DNA of 64,000 nucleotides, from the NCBI GenBank assembly GCA_947184155.2, contig CAMXCT020001868.1:1-64000 (forward strand), in the 5' to 3' direction. How positions within the stretch are numbered: position 1 is the stretch's first letter; each line of letters starts with the position of its first letter. The stretch is from Cladocopium goreaui. Its lineage: Eukaryota; Sar; Dinophyceae; Suessiales; Symbiodiniaceae. Below, in pieces: positions 23,131-34,099 of the stretch. The notes under the pieces are model-generated. The model ran no database searches and had not been told where the DNA came from. It saw nothing but the letters and a program-made list of their open reading frames with translations. Both the position numbers and the translations under genes were made by a program.

Positions 23131-26100
23131 AATGCAGGTTGTTGAAAACCTACGCTTCCAAAGTACTGCAGGGTGCCTTTTTCAATGGCTGCTCCTCAGC
23201 TGGTGGAGCCTCCTGCAGATTTAAACATCAAAGACATTGAAAGATCTCAGGATGATGTAGACCAAACAAGTAAACAAAAGTAAAGAGACTCAACATGACT
23301 TGTCATCTTAATCACTGCTACTCTAGCATCCGCCATGCCTCCTCTGTTTCTGCTGCTGGCGCTTGATTGCCTCTCCCCGGTGCAGACACGGCTTTGCCAA
23401 GGGCTGCTGTCTTTGGATCAGCTGCAGCCATCTGGGCTCCAGTGGAGTTTGGGCTTGCTTTGTACCTGATTTCTGTCAGAAATTCCCAGTCATTATGGCG
23501 GCATATGATGTTTCCATATGGGTTTGTCTGGAAACACGGTGTTCTAAAATTCGGAGCTGAATTATAGAATCTGCTAATCCCCCCATTTTCAGGTACACCC
23601 ATATATGCACAATAAATAGACTGAAGTCTCAACTGCTCCGCGGCACGCTGCAGATGCTTTATTTCTTCTCAGTAGAAAGGCCACTTCGTGCATGGTTTCC
23701 TCGCCCACCTGCCGCGCACATCGATTTGGATATGGGTGGGTCATGGCCATGGCAGATCAAACGACTTCCAGCTGACCTTTGATCCACTGAGCTGGCAATC
23801 CAGAACGGTGCTATTGTGCTTTAGGCCTCAGTACCCGGAATTGGGTCCCAATTCCAATGGCATGGCATCATCTTTCAGCCTTTCCCCATTAAGAAAAATT
23901 TGACCTGACTATAAAATGTGGATACATGTGGTATAATTTACGGTATAATCATGTATAATCATGTATAATACATATATTACTGATCTTTCAAAGTCGCCTC
24001 CAATAAGGATTCTGATCTAGTGGCCCAGAAGCGCGCCTTCTAGCAAAGCTAGACCGCCATCAGCGCCCAGGTCGTTCCAGGACAGATCCAGGTGAGTGAT
24101 CTTGGCAGGTTCACCATCGGTGGATCAATGCCACATGGCTCACTTGTGAAACAGAGATATTACGTAGGTAGAATATTGGGGGCAAGAGTGGTACGTCAAA
24201 ATAGCTAGGGTTGCGATAGGTTTGGGCATGGTAAAAATGTGTTTAACTGTTTAACTGTTTAACCATCAAAAATGGATGTTTGAGCCAATCTATGGGGGCC
24301 GATGTATAATGTAGGGATATATACATGAGTGTAATAACTCAATATGTGGAGATACGAGTTAATAGGACAATCGATAGGTACTACAAAGGGGTGTTTGAAA
24401 TCCCATTTAACGATGTGTCGTCCACCAGCTTTTGCCACACCCTGATATTCTGGCATCAATAATGAATCATTTGGGCCCTGGCAGTCGTATTTGCTGTGAG
24501 CATTTCGCCCAAATATTTGGCACCGACGTTGTTGATGCGGTTGTTTCGCAGGTCTACATGGCCAATCGTCAGATTGGACCTCAAGCCGCGTCAGCCGCGA
24601 TTTTCCAGTCGCTATGGCATCAGCACTTATCCGGTTTTATGAACTGCGTAAAACGGTCCAAATTGGGTACCCAAAGCATATGAAAAAACATGCAAAAAAA
24701 AAATACGTCTAATGAATATGACCCAGATTGGTGGATTGGAATGATTGGAGGATCTTCAACTTCACCCATACCCTACAGGGCCTACAGCCAACATTAGTTC
24801 ACTGAACATCACTGAACTGTCGGCTGTAAAGATGGCGCACTTCAAAACATCGCAGAGAGCTTGCATGCCACTCGGATCTTTGCCGATTGCATTCCTGCAC
24901 CACGCATCATACGCATCAGCGCACGGAAAACATCCAACAACTCAGCATTGCCCAAAATGCTCTGGCATGCTCTGGCATGCTCTGGCATGCTCTGGCATGC
25001 TCTGGCATTCCTTGAACTGTTGGGGACAACGGGAACAACCCATTACATCACTTATACAAATTAACAGTGGTAGAATTAGAATATATACCCGGATCGCTCC
25101 CCATCAACCACCACAAAGGAACTGAGAAATTGCCCAACTCTGAGGTCAGGTCCATTTCAAATTGAGGCTCCGCAAAGATCTGTTGATCTTAATCCCATTG
25201 GCAAGCGCCATGGCTCCTTTCGCCTGAAAAAAAACGTTGCTAAGCATCCACTGGAACGTGGCTTAAAATTCAACTGCCAAATGGTTTTGGATCAAATTTT
25301 TGGTGAATCCTTTGTTGTTGGCACCAAAAAAACTGGTAGTGCTCTGGTTTTCTCTAAACATGGTGTAGAATCGGTTCCGAATGGTTTTGACCCATCCCAA
25401 ATGTCGTGGCCTGAATATTGTTCCCTCGAAGATCTAAATACCTCCGCAAAAAGTGTGGTCAAGTCTACGTACGTGAACAATGATGTCCCAATAGACAATT
25501 TAATTGAACTCGGACTGAACTCTCAACACAGAACTCTTCTCAAAGGAATGCGAACAGTTCAGTAGTCTCAGGGATTCAATCAAAAATCACAGCAAACTTT
25601 GCTGTCTGTTGCTGACAAACAGTTTCAACCTGGCATTTCCAGTCCCCGAATTTTCTGGGAATCAGACCGCCAAAATCTAAGCTGCGGACTTTACAAAGGG
25701 ATTGTCACGGAGGAACTTGGACACCTCCGGCGAGTGTCACAATATTTCTCTCGGCGAGCAACAACACGCCTTGTTTTGACGTGGCCTCCACGATTCCTTC
25801 ATCCGAGATGGATGCGTATGCCAAGCTCAATGTAGGAGACTGGCAACAAGCAGGGGAAAAACAATCAGATGTTGCAGGCCATGGCAAACAAACACAAACT
25901 GCACCTCTCTGTTGGCATCCAAATGATTCAACAAAGCAGGGATGTTGTTCATGACCTGAAGTGGTTCAAGCGCAAAACACATCTACGCTTAAGATGATCA
26001 AACTGTTCAAGTAACACGTAGTATATATGTATACAAATCATCGAAAAAGGCCAATGCAACCAGGCAACAACGGACACGTTTGCACACCCCGTGATTCTAC

Positions 26101-26337
26101 TCGCACATTAGCCAAAATGTCAAATCGCAAAACAACAAATGGGTTGCAACCGTGGGGGGCGGTTTTTGATCTCAGAAAAAAACCTTCGTTTTGAAATAAA
26201 ATTTTGAATCTTACAAATGAAAATGATGGCATGCCTGTATGATGTTCAGTCAAAATTGTGCAGGAGACGTTGACTTGGCAGGTGCCCATGCGGCATCACA
26301 AAATACAAAATTATCTTAGGCGCATGTCCGAAAATTC
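23131..26337. other. stretch without a recognised gene
   Basis: Only weak open frames occur. The best is at 25281-25565 on the plus strand (94 residues, MVLDQIFGESFVVGTKKTGS at its start), preceded by an in-frame open segment from about 25180; I do not recognise it. A 10-bp tandem repeat GCTCTGGCAT (five copies) lies at 24958-25010. Confidence 0.35.
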
Positions 26338-26342
26338 GTTTC
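26338..26342. repeat. target-site duplication GTTTC (left)
   Basis: GTTTC directly precedes the left LTR and recurs directly after the right LTR at 33819-33823. A 5-bp duplication is the usual product of Copia-type integrase. Confidence 0.9.
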
Positions 26343-26519
26343 TGCGAAGGCACGATCGAAAATGCGCTCACTTTTGTGCCTAAATGGGCCTCACAGATAT
26401 CAGACTTCTCATGCTGTTCATGAGGTCATGAAAGTGACACAACAACGTCTCTCGTTTCGATTTGTGCGTGTCATCCTTGTCTATGCCATGCCCATGAGTA
26501 GGCTCCACATATTTTCACA
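26343..26519 (-). repeat. Copia 3' LTR (177 bp)
   Basis: It begins TGCGAAGGCACGATCG and ends ATATTTTCACA on the plus strand. It matches 33642-33818 base for base as I read it. It is the 3' LTR in element orientation. A diverged relative is at 39408-39571. Confidence 0.95.
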
Positions 26520-26528
26520 CTCCTCCTT
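26520..26528 (-). other. polypurine tract
   Basis: The minus strand reads AAGGAGGAG directly before the 3' LTR, the expected plus-strand priming site. The related truncated element has the same CTCCTCCT (plus-strand) block directly beside its LTR at 39572. Confidence 0.8.
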
Positions 26529-26623
26529 GAATCTTTGATGCTTGCTCAAGGATTCACCTCTGTTTTCAACGCTTAAGCCCAAACTTTGTCTTTGAGCTTG
26601 CATCTCCAAAGAAAATTTCAAAT

Positions 26624-29600
26624 TCATTGTAACAGGCTTTGCATATCTTGGATATAAACCAAAAACCTGTCAGCACGCTCATCAAGCCCTCTGTTGCGAT
26701 GATACCTGTATAATCTTTGGAAAACACCTCTGATCCTTTGCATAACACTTTCTGAAAGACCCTCAGGGTTGTCACCTGCACTTGCATCCAAGAGTGTGCT
26801 GATGGCTTGTTGGATTTGATTTGCTTCATTGAAACGTTCTGCACCAAGAGCAATGTTCTGATCTGCACGCATGTGATCCAGCAAAGCGTTCATACCACTA
26901 GGGGATCCATGCTCCACAATTTCATCGTGAGTGCTGCTCTCTTCTTCAGCACCTTCAATATTACTGTTTTCACCACCTGCAGCATCATCAGGTGGATCTG
27001 TAGTCTGCGCACGTGTTCTCATATTCCACAAAACAAAGTTGCCACGCTCTTGTGTCAGCATGTGAGCCCTTTGTTCCCTTGTCAATGACTCACAACGTAC
27101 GAAGCCACCATATTCCATCAATCCATAACGCACACAACTGATTTCCTCTTCCAGTGAACCCAGGGTCTCAGTTGTTTCTTCTTCAAAAACTGCCATGCGC
27201 GCAACCACTGCATCGTTTGACTCATTGGCTGCATCCAACCTGTCATTCAACATTGCAGCATAGTCATAATGATCTCCAAGCTGCACTTGTACTTGATAAA
27301 TCTCTCTTTCCATGCCACTCATGAGATTTTCCAAACTGCTGCGCCATTGTTGCAAACGTTTCCATGCACGCCATGAAACCACACCAAGCACTGTCAACGC
27401 ACAAGTGAAAAGAAACACCGTAGCAAAAATCCAGAATCCATTCCAGTTTGAAGTGCTCTCAGAGTCAGGACAAACATCTGGCTGTCCCATGGCACCCAAT
27501 GGCTCAAGGCCCATCACCAGTGAAATTCTGTAGACTGCTTTTGCTATCTTTCTGATCTGCGCTGATCCACCAACTTTGGCTTGGTGTCTTGCTGACTCCT
27601 CCTCACCAACATCCTCAAATGAGGGGATGTACACAAGTCCAGTTTCATGCATGAGATAGAGGAGCCTGGTGCGTGTAAGGACCTTTGTTGCAATGTCTGA
27701 CACATTCTCAGCAGTTGGCACCTGACGCAAATCTGTAGATCCATCTTGAGTACGTTCTTGGATCCACAAAATCTTCCCTGACAGATGTCTGATGCGGCCT
27801 GCTCCTTGTCGACATGCCAGTTGCCTCGCACTTGAACTGTCAGTGTATTGCACCTGTTTGACATCTTCACCCAGAAGAAACTCACAGCAAGCCCTTATGA
27901 AAATTGCGTCACTCATGCAGCTCACCATGGAATGCAATTCACTTTCACAGGATGACAGTGAGACAACTTTCTGGTTGCGGCTGCTACCGTAAATGAAGGA
28001 CCCGTTCAAAAAGTGCATACCACAGCTTGTTGACCTTCTGTGGTTTCTATTTGAGCTCCAGTCAGCATCGCTGTAGCTCTCCAAGATCCAGTTGGTGTCA
28101 CACCCTGCACTGAATTTGCCACTGCCAGGAAAAGGAATATGCAGTCTCACACCAATGTCACCCAATTGCTTCATGAACCCCACAAGCTTACGCAAATGAC
28201 CCAAAGAAGCAATGGTTGGAGAAGACATCACTGAAGCTAATTCCTTGATTCCAAACATCAGGTCTGGGCGCTCTCTGCTGATGTAGAGGCAAAGTCCCAC
28301 TATGGAACGGAAAGCACTTGCGTCCTGAGCACTCAGCTTTTCAGAATTGTCAGGCAACTGAATCGAGCTGTCACAAGGGATTTTCTGCTGCCTGACTGCA
28401 CCAAAGTGTTGTTCAAACAACCTGATCACCTTTTCCACCGTTGTACCTGGAGATAAAATGAGACCATCTTCCACCTCAGTAATTCTCCTGCGCAAGAACT
28501 TGATTGAAGTGCCAGGTCCATCCAAACATTCATGTGACACTGAAAACTCATTGCCCATCTTTTCCAAGAAAACATTCCAGAAAGACTTGCGCCCTACAAA
28601 CAAAATGTCGTCCACATGGATGAGAATAGCACCCTGATCAGTTCGAGCCATGCACGGTTGGACAGAGGAAAACTCAAACGACATACTTTTCTGCAAGAAT
28701 GCTTTCAAGTGCATGAACCATTGTTTTGCTCCCAGTCTCTGGCCGGGCAAGTTCTTCTTGATGACATAGTTCTGGTTTTGCAACTGCACAAGTACCGGCT
28801 TGCTTTGTTCAACCTGTAAGAAAGCATCTTTGACATCCAAGCACCCCAAAACAACGTCATACTCCTCCTTGCTCTTCATGGCTTCTGCTTCCCTCTTCAT
28901 CCAGAGGTACTTCAGAGGAAGTAGATTTGAGGTATGTGCCCCTGTTGCAGGGCTGAATGTGTCAAGCCGTTTTGTCGTTGCAAATTCTCTGGCCACGTAT
29001 CTTGAACGGCGCATCCATCTCTTACGCATCACACCATTCTCACAGTAATCTTTGAGCCTCCAATCCCTCACAAATTTGGTTGTGAGGCGTCCAGTGATCT
29101 CACCATGGAACTCTGTTGCAGGGATGAGCACCTCCATCTTGCATAAGCGCTCGATCTCAATTTTATCAGCCAGATTGTCAATCCATCTTTCAGGAACTCC
29201 AGGCGCCTTGTCTACTGCAGCATCACTCCAAAGCTCCTCAGGAATGCCTTGGAGCTGGACTGTTTCTTCACCAGCCCAAACTTCATCTTCATCCTCCAAC
29301 TCCTGTTCCACATCCAACTCAGATCCATAGTCATCAGCTGTGAAGTACTCCTTGTACTCGATCTGAACTGCAGAAAGGCGCTTCTCATACTCAAGTCTCA
29401 TCTGATTGATCCTTTGCTTCTTGGCCTCTTCCACACGCTGTCTTTTAAGAGCAGGATCATCATCATGCTCTGTGTCCCTGGTTGTTGGTACACCTCTGGG
29501 ACTATCCACCAACACGTACTCTCGAGGAGGCGTCACTGGAACCATGAGACCTGGGTCATCAACTTCAACTGCCCCTGCCTGTGAACCTGAAGCTGCACTT

Positions 29601-29761
29601 TGAGCTTGGACCTCCATAGGCAAACTTGACGATTGTTGTACTGGAACCACATCTTGTTGCTTCTGCTCTTCTGATCTGTTGCAACGCAAGCAGCAAAGGG
29701 TCATTGGCTGCCATGCCAACGTTTTCATCTTCCAGTTTCTTCTGTTTCTCAGCATGTTCAA
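26624..29761 (-). CDS. pol: Copia Pol: RT, RNase H and membrane-anchored tail
   Basis: This frame copies element RNA into DNA. The RT part shows LDVKDAFLQVE (motif A) and IHVDDILFVG, the YVDD-type box with His for Tyr, near residue 380. Copia RNase H follows with SYSDADWSS (about 565), SSCESEL, QYTDSSSARQLA and the end of the domain near residue 730. An extra ~300 residues come next: one hydrophobic span starting GFWIFATVFLFTCALTVLGV (about 775-797), a Trp/Arg-rich stop-transfer stretch, a coiled-coil-like region, a conserved ERGNFVLW block, an acidic linker and a helical end. The frame opens inside a 197-bp overlap with the upstream frame and is offset by +1, so its listed first codon is not a true start. 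Confidence 0.9.
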   Translation of the reverse strand: MNMLRNRRNWKMKTLAWQPMTLCCLRCNRSEEQKQQDVVPVQQSSSLPMEVQAQSAASGSQAGAVEVDDPGLMVPVTPPREYVLVDSPRGVPTTRDTEHDDDPALKRQRVEEAKKQRINQMRLEYEKRLSAVQIEYKEYFTADDYGSELDVEQELEDEDEVWAGEETVQLQGIPEELWSDAAVDKAPGVPERWIDNLADKIEIERLCKMEVLIPATEFHGEITGRLTTKFVRDWRLKDYCENGVMRKRWMRRSRYVAREFATTKRLDTFSPATGAHTSNLLPLKYLWMKREAEAMKSKEEYDVVLGCLDVKDAFLQVEQSKPVLVQLQNQNYVIKKNLPGQRLGAKQWFMHLKAFLQKSMSFEFSSVQPCMARTDQGAILIHVDDILFVGRKSFWNVFLEKMGNEFSVSHECLDGPGTSIKFLRRRITEVEDGLILSPGTTVEKVIRLFEQHFGAVRQQKIPCDSSIQLPDNSEKLSAQDASAFRSIVGLCLYISRERPDLMFGIKELASVMSSPTIASLGHLRKLVGFMKQLGDIGVRLHIPFPGSGKFSAGCDTNWILESYSDADWSSNRNHRRSTSCGMHFLNGSFIYGSSRNQKVVSLSSCESELHSMVSCMSDAIFIRACCEFLLGEDVKQVQYTDSSSARQLACRQGAGRIRHLSGKILWIQERTQDGSTDLRQVPTAENVSDIATKVLTRTRLLYLMHETGLVYIPSFEDVGEEESARHQAKVGGSAQIRKIAKAVYRISLVMGLEPLGAMGQPDVCPDSESTSNWNGFWIFATVFLFTCALTVLGVVSWRAWKRLQQWRSSLENLMSGMEREIYQVQVQLGDHYDYAAMLNDRLDAANESNDAVVARMAVFEEETTETLGSLEEEISCVRYGLMEYGGFVRCESLTREQRAHMLTQERGNFVLWNMRTRAQTTDPPDDAAGGENSNIEGAEEESSTHDEIVEHGSPSGMNALLDHMRADQNIALGAERFNEANQIQQAISTLLDASAGDNPEGLSESVMQRIRGVFQRLYRYHRNRGLDERADRFLVYIQDMQSLLQ

Positions 29762-32700
29762 TCACATCTTCTGCATCTTTGTCATGGAGTTTGTTCTCTT
29801 CAATGGGGCCCAATGGAACTTCAAAGCTCACAGAACGAGGTACTGGCTTCTTCATTGTCGGCAGGATCCTTGCACCAAATCCTGACTTGAACTGCCAGCT
29901 GAAGCACCTGCAATGCACGTAGTATGCCAGGTGACCACGCCAAGTAGTGCTGATGCGACGGACTGACTTGGAAAGGACAATGGCTTCACCGTCAAAAAGC
30001 ACATAGCTATTTTGCGTTTCAGCCTTTCCAAGAAAAATCATGCGCTTCCACTTGGCTGTAGCTTTGGTCAAGGGGACAATGTACCCATAAACTGGTTCCC
30101 CAAATTCACACAGCTCTCCAGTGAAAACACGTCCAAAAGCAAGTTCATGTGCCGTAGCACCACGTATCACTGAGAACCTTGAAATCAACCAAGCACTGTG
30201 ACGCAAAGCCCAAGACCATATTGCAGATGAGGTCTGCAACTGAATGCCAATGCGGCCATGCAAATTGTGCATCAAACTGCATGCAAGAGCTCTGACACGT
30301 CCAATCGCATTTTCAGCTAAACTGTTTCCTTTGTCATATGCAATGGCTGAAGTCTCCCTGGTCTTGAGTCCCATGGCCTGTCGCGTTCTGATGAACAGGT
30401 TCTTGATCTGCAAAATGCTTGGCTCATTGTCACAATGGGCTATGATTTCTCCATGGCCCAACATCTGAACAAATTTCACCAGCTCTCTGTTTGCATGATC
30501 CAGCTGTGATTTGCGTTCCAAAGGAATGCACGCAAGGAAATTGGTGTGGCTGCAAACTGCTATCAAAGCAACCACTGACTGTGCTTCACCCTCTTGACCA
30601 GCTGTACCATCTGACTTGGTGTAGAAGAAATCAAATGAAATTGTAGGCACAGCACCTGCATGGGCCTCGCCTGTCCTCTCGTGGCGCGTTGGTCTGGCCC
30701 TATGTGCCAAGCAGCTTGGACACCAGCTAGCAAACGGTAGGTGTGTCAACCTGTGCTTCTGCTGTTCATATTCTGTTGGAACCTCTGCAGAAACTGGTGC
30801 CAATGCATCACGACCTTGTTGCCTTTGTGCCTCTCTTGCAGCTGCTGAAATCATCTCTAAATCCAGTTTCTTTGAGTGATCCAAAAGACGCTGAAAACAT
30901 TTCTGTTTTGAACCAGAACTGGAAAGACTGTAGAAACAGCATCCTGCCCTCAATGCTGCAAGAGTACTTGTAGACCTGAGCAAGGTCCCATTCACGTTGA
31001 CTTCATCCTCAGGGCTTGGACGTACGATGACCTGTCCTTCAGGTATTTCCTGGCCTTCAACCTCCAGGCTGTCATCAGGAATGTCTGCATCTTCATCGTC
31101 ATCTTGTCTCACTGGAAAAACTACTGGATCACCATCTGTCAACGTAAAACCCAAAACACGTGGATCTTTTTCTGCATCTGAAATGAACGTGATGACATTC
31201 CTTCTGCCTTGCAAACCGTGAAAACCAGCATCCAGTTGAATCAAATCTTCAAGCTTCTCACAAAGCTCAGTGACATACCATTTCTTGTCGTTGCCCTCAA
31301 TCAGAGTTGTCCTGAAAAACTTACCTGACAAATCAGGCTTGACCAGCAGTGGATCCATGTGACCATCTGAGAAGTGTCTGCCAATGCCACAACCTCTCGA
31401 ATCCAATTCCCATCCTACTGGCCCATTGATGACGCTGTCCAACACGTCAGCCTGGATTGCTCTAACCTGCAAAACGTCCTGTTCATCCAAGCTTTGTTGC
31501 ATCACTCTGATTGTGCCATGAACGACAATGGATTGATTTTGAAATGTCACTGGAACCTGAACACCAGCTGAGTTGTTGACCAGGGCCTGCAAATCTGCGT
31601 CAATGCCCCAGCCGCTCTGAAGCAAATGCCCATAGCTAAGGATGGGCTGACCTACCCTGTCAGATATGGCAACCTTTTCCCTGAGAAGAATGCACTTGCC
31701 ATTGACATCTTGCAAACGCACTTCCATATCTTGAACTGCATCAACAGGAATCTCAGCTCCTTGCGCGTCAACCAGTTTGCCTGAAACTCCTGCTGAAGGT
31801 TTTCCAAGCCCAAGCAAAGATCTTGGAAATATCGACGCATCTGCTCCAGAGTCAATCAAAATTCCAAACTGTTGTTCACTTGCACTAGCACTCAAAACCG
31901 TTCTCACACAACCATTGGAAATCTCATCAACATCACAATCGTTCAAACTGTCACCAATGTAATGATAGATTGCACAAACACCACCATGACTGTTATGAGG
32001 ACTTGAATCACGCATATCGAAGATCAGTTCAACATGTTGTTCAACATCATCTCTGACCTCTTGAATTCTTGAAACTCTGTGCTGTGTGGCTGCTGCTGGA
32101 ATCGATGAACTTTGAGCTCCAGACTGAAACTGTGAAGCACTTGAAACTCCTCCCAAAGAAGACGTGGGAGATCCCTGGATCGCTGTTGAGGTTGCATTCA
32201 CATCTGAGCCCACCTGACGCACCTGATTTGATTGCCAACAGTCCTTGGCAAAATGCCCTGGACGGCCACACACATAGCAAGTTTTGGGCTCTGATTTGCC
32301 CTTGCCTTTTGAGTCATTTCTCGCATTTCCTTTGCCTTTCTGGTCATATGATTTTCCTTTTCCTTTTCCGTCTTTTCCTTTTGACTTTCCTTTTGACTTA
32401 CCCTTCTGACCACTCTTGTCTTTAGACTTCCCTTTTCCCTCCTGCTTTCCCTTTGACTCCACTCTGTCAATTTCCATTGGCACTGGACCATCACCTGCAG
32501 TTGCTGTAGATGAATCCACACCCAGCACCATTTGTTCAGACCAACGTGTAGTTGAGCTGTCATACAACAGGACCATCTCACGCACTTTATTGTATGTTGT
32601 CTGCTCTGTCACCTGAAGTTGTAACCAAGTTTTCAAATTGCCAGTGATGCATCTCATGATGATTGCCGTTTTCAAATCATCACTCAGCTTTGAACCAAGG

Positions 32701-33356
32701 CGTTCATACTCCATGTATGCGTTTTCCAACTTCAGCACTTGTTGCATGAGGGAGGTCTTGTTGTTGAATGTAGGCCAATTCATAATCACATTCAGGAGTC
32801 CCATACTACGGTTCTTTGAAGCTGGCTCGTTCTGAACCACAAGCATGCGGTAGGCCTCCAACCCATTTGAATTGCCAACCTGTCTGACCACCATCAAGGG
32901 ACGCTGTCGGAGAAGGGAAGACAACATGCTATACAAAAAGCTGTTGCGTTGTCGCTCTGCATCACTGAAGTCCACTGGGTCAATGGTCTTTGAAGGATCC
33001 TTTCTCATCTCTTGTATATCGTCTGAAAATCTCGTGTCAACTGAGACCATGTATTGCTCAAACGTCCATGACCATTCACGCCATCCAGCAATCTCTGACT
33101 CCCTACTGGAGTGATCGTAAACAGGAGGTTTAGGAAGCAATTTCCACCAGGATCTGTTTTCTTCACCACCACCATGAGATGAAGACTGAGCCATTTCCAC
33201 AGCTCTAGTTGCAGCTTGTGCTGCAGCTGCTGCAGCTTCCACGGCCATCACCATGCGCTGCACAACATCTGATCCCTCTGTCACCCCTCCAGCTCCTGTT
33301 GGTGAGCCACCGGGTGAACCTCCAGGAAATGGATTTGCTGGACCTGCTGATTCCAT
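29565..33356 (-). CDS. gag-pol: Copia Gag, protease and integrase
   Basis: The ATG at 33356 begins MESAGPANPFPGG. The Gag part (about 1-380) has an Ala-rich helix, a capsid-like region, a very Lys/Gly-rich linker and a CCHC zinc knuckle, CYVCGRPGHFAKDC, near residue 360. The retropepsin motif LIDSGADASIF lies near 500. Integrase has an HHCC-type zinc site (HRLTHLPFASWCPSC) and acidic catalytic positions in ISFDFFY (about 905), AHCDNEPS (about 972) and SLAENAIGR (about 1013). The reading ends 197 bases inside the RT frame, so a +1 frameshift is needed to make a full Copia polyprotein; it may be programmed, a mutation or a consensus error. Confidence 0.93.
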   Translation of the reverse strand: MESAGPANPFPGGSPGGSPTGAGGVTEGSDVVQRMVMAVEAAAAAAQAATRAVEMAQSSSHGGGEENRSWWKLLPKPPVYDHSSRESEIAGWREWSWTFEQYMVSVDTRFSDDIQEMRKDPSKTIDPVDFSDAERQRNSFLYSMLSSLLRQRPLMVVRQVGNSNGLEAYRMLVVQNEPASKNRSMGLLNVIMNWPTFNNKTSLMQQVLKLENAYMEYERLGSKLSDDLKTAIIMRCITGNLKTWLQLQVTEQTTYNKVREMVLLYDSSTTRWSEQMVLGVDSSTATAGDGPVPMEIDRVESKGKQEGKGKSKDKSGQKGKSKGKSKGKDGKGKGKSYDQKGKGNARNDSKGKGKSEPKTCYVCGRPGHFAKDCWQSNQVRQVGSDVNATSTAIQGSPTSSLGGVSSASQFQSGAQSSSIPAAATQHRVSRIQEVRDDVEQHVELIFDMRDSSPHNSHGGVCAIYHYIGDSLNDCDVDEISNGCVRTVLSASASEQQFGILIDSGADASIFPRSLLGLGKPSAGVSGKLVDAQGAEIPVDAVQDMEVRLQDVNGKCILLREKVAISDRVGQPILSYGHLLQSGWGIDADLQALVNNSAGVQVPVTFQNQSIVVHGTIRVMQQSLDEQDVLQVRAIQADVLDSVINGPVGWELDSRGCGIGRHFSDGHMDPLLVKPDLSGKFFRTTLIEGNDKKWYVTELCEKLEDLIQLDAGFHGLQGRRNVITFISDAEKDPRVLGFTLTDGDPVVFPVRQDDDEDADIPDDSLEVEGQEIPEGQVIVRPSPEDEVNVNGTLLRSTSTLAALRAGCCFYSLSSSGSKQKCFQRLLDHSKKLDLEMISAAAREAQRQQGRDALAPVSAEVPTEYEQQKHRLTHLPFASWCPSCLAHRARPTRHERTGEAHAGAVPTISFDFFYTKSDGTAGQEGEAQSVVALIAVCSHTNFLACIPLERKSQLDHANRELVKFVQMLGHGEIIAHCDNEPSILQIKNLFIRTRQAMGLKTRETSAIAYDKGNSLAENAIGRVRALACSLMHNLHGRIGIQLQTSSAIWSWALRHSAWLISRFSVIRGATAHELAFGRVFTGELCEFGEPVYGYIVPLTKATAKWKRMIFLGKAETQNSYVLFDGEAIVLSKSVRRISTTWRGHLAYYVHCRCFSWQFKSGFGARILPTMKKPVPRSVSFEVPLGPIEENKLHDKDAEDVIEHAEKQKKLEDENVGMAANDPLLLALQQIRRAEATRCGSSTTIVKFAYGGPSSKCSFRFTGRGS

Positions 33357-33628
33357 TGTCACTGAACACGCAAGATCTCAGACTGACCTATTGTAAGGAA
33401 AATCACCTGCAGAAAAACCTCAATGTCAAACTGCACAATTGTCCAACGCTCTGCACAAGCTTCCAGAAATGAAAATGGACCACCAATTGCACCTGCTATC
33501 CAGACCTGTATAATGGACTTATGTCCCCAGTATTTCCAGAAAACTGCAGTATTTGCAAAATGTTTTGATCCACCAGTTCCCAAGCCAGAAAGTGCAAAGA
33601 TCACCAGAAATGCGGTTGCCCAATTATG

Positions 33629-33641
33629 GGCTCCGCTACCA
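33629..33641 (-). other. primer-binding site, initiator-Met-tRNA type
   Basis: Directly inside the 5' LTR the minus strand reads TGGTAGCGGAGCC. It is complementary to a tRNA 3' end GGCUCCGCUACCA, in keeping with the GCUACCA end of eukaryotic initiator tRNA-Met, the common Copia primer. Confidence 0.75.
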
Positions 33642-33818
33642 TGCGAAGGCACGATCGAAAATGCGCTCACTTTTGTGCCTAAATGGGCCTCACAGATATC
33701 AGACTTCTCATGCTGTTCATGAGGTCATGAAAGTGACACAACAACGTCTCTCGTTTCGATTTGTGCGTGTCATCCTTGTCTATGCCATGCCCATGAGTAG
33801 GCTCCACATATTTTCACA
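33642..33818 (-). repeat. Copia 5' LTR (177 bp)
   Basis: Identical to 26343-26519 by eye. It is the 5' LTR in element orientation and should carry the promoter. It is followed on the plus strand by the GTTTC duplication at 33819-33823. Confidence 0.95.
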
Positions 33819-33950
33819 GTTTCAAACGTATTCAAGAACACGTAACATTTCCTACATTTTGAACGCAGTTCATCGTTTCAAGAACCTAAGAAAGTAAAGC
33901 CACACAAACATCAACACACCATCCAACTCAATTCAACATTAGTTTCTGCC

Positions 33951-34090
33951 CTTTTGCGCGGTTTTTGACACAACAATGTGGCAGAAGGAGTCCCCATCCC
34001 ACTCAATTTCAAGTCCATGCACTTCAGCTGCTGAAAACATTTTTTCCGACGATTTCTTGAAAGGTTCATTGTTTTCTGTACTCCCTGTTT
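33951..34090 (-). CDS. possible terminal exon of unknown gene
   Basis: A minus-strand frame after an acceptor-like TTACCAG reads with balanced composition, including FKKSSEKMFSAAEVHG and WDGDSFCHIVVSKTAQKG, and ends in TAA. It begins about 270 bases upstream of the Copia 5' LTR on the same strand, so the Copia element may have landed just downstream of a host gene. The family is unknown. Confidence 0.3.
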
Positions 34091-34099
34091 CCAATCCCT

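Larger units (their letters stand above)
26343..33818 (-). mobile_element. intact Copia LTR retrotransposon
   Basis: This is a complete 7476-bp element on the minus strand: two identical 177-bp LTRs starting TG and ending CA, a GTTTC target duplication, a primer-binding site next to the 5' LTR and a polypurine tract next to the 3' LTR. Gene order is gag, protease, integrase, reverse transcriptase, RNase H, which is diagnostic of Copia (integrase before RT). Identical LTRs mean a recent insertion. The integrase-to-RT frame break is the only obvious defect. Pol carries an unusual ~300-residue membrane-anchored tail. Confidence 0.95.
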
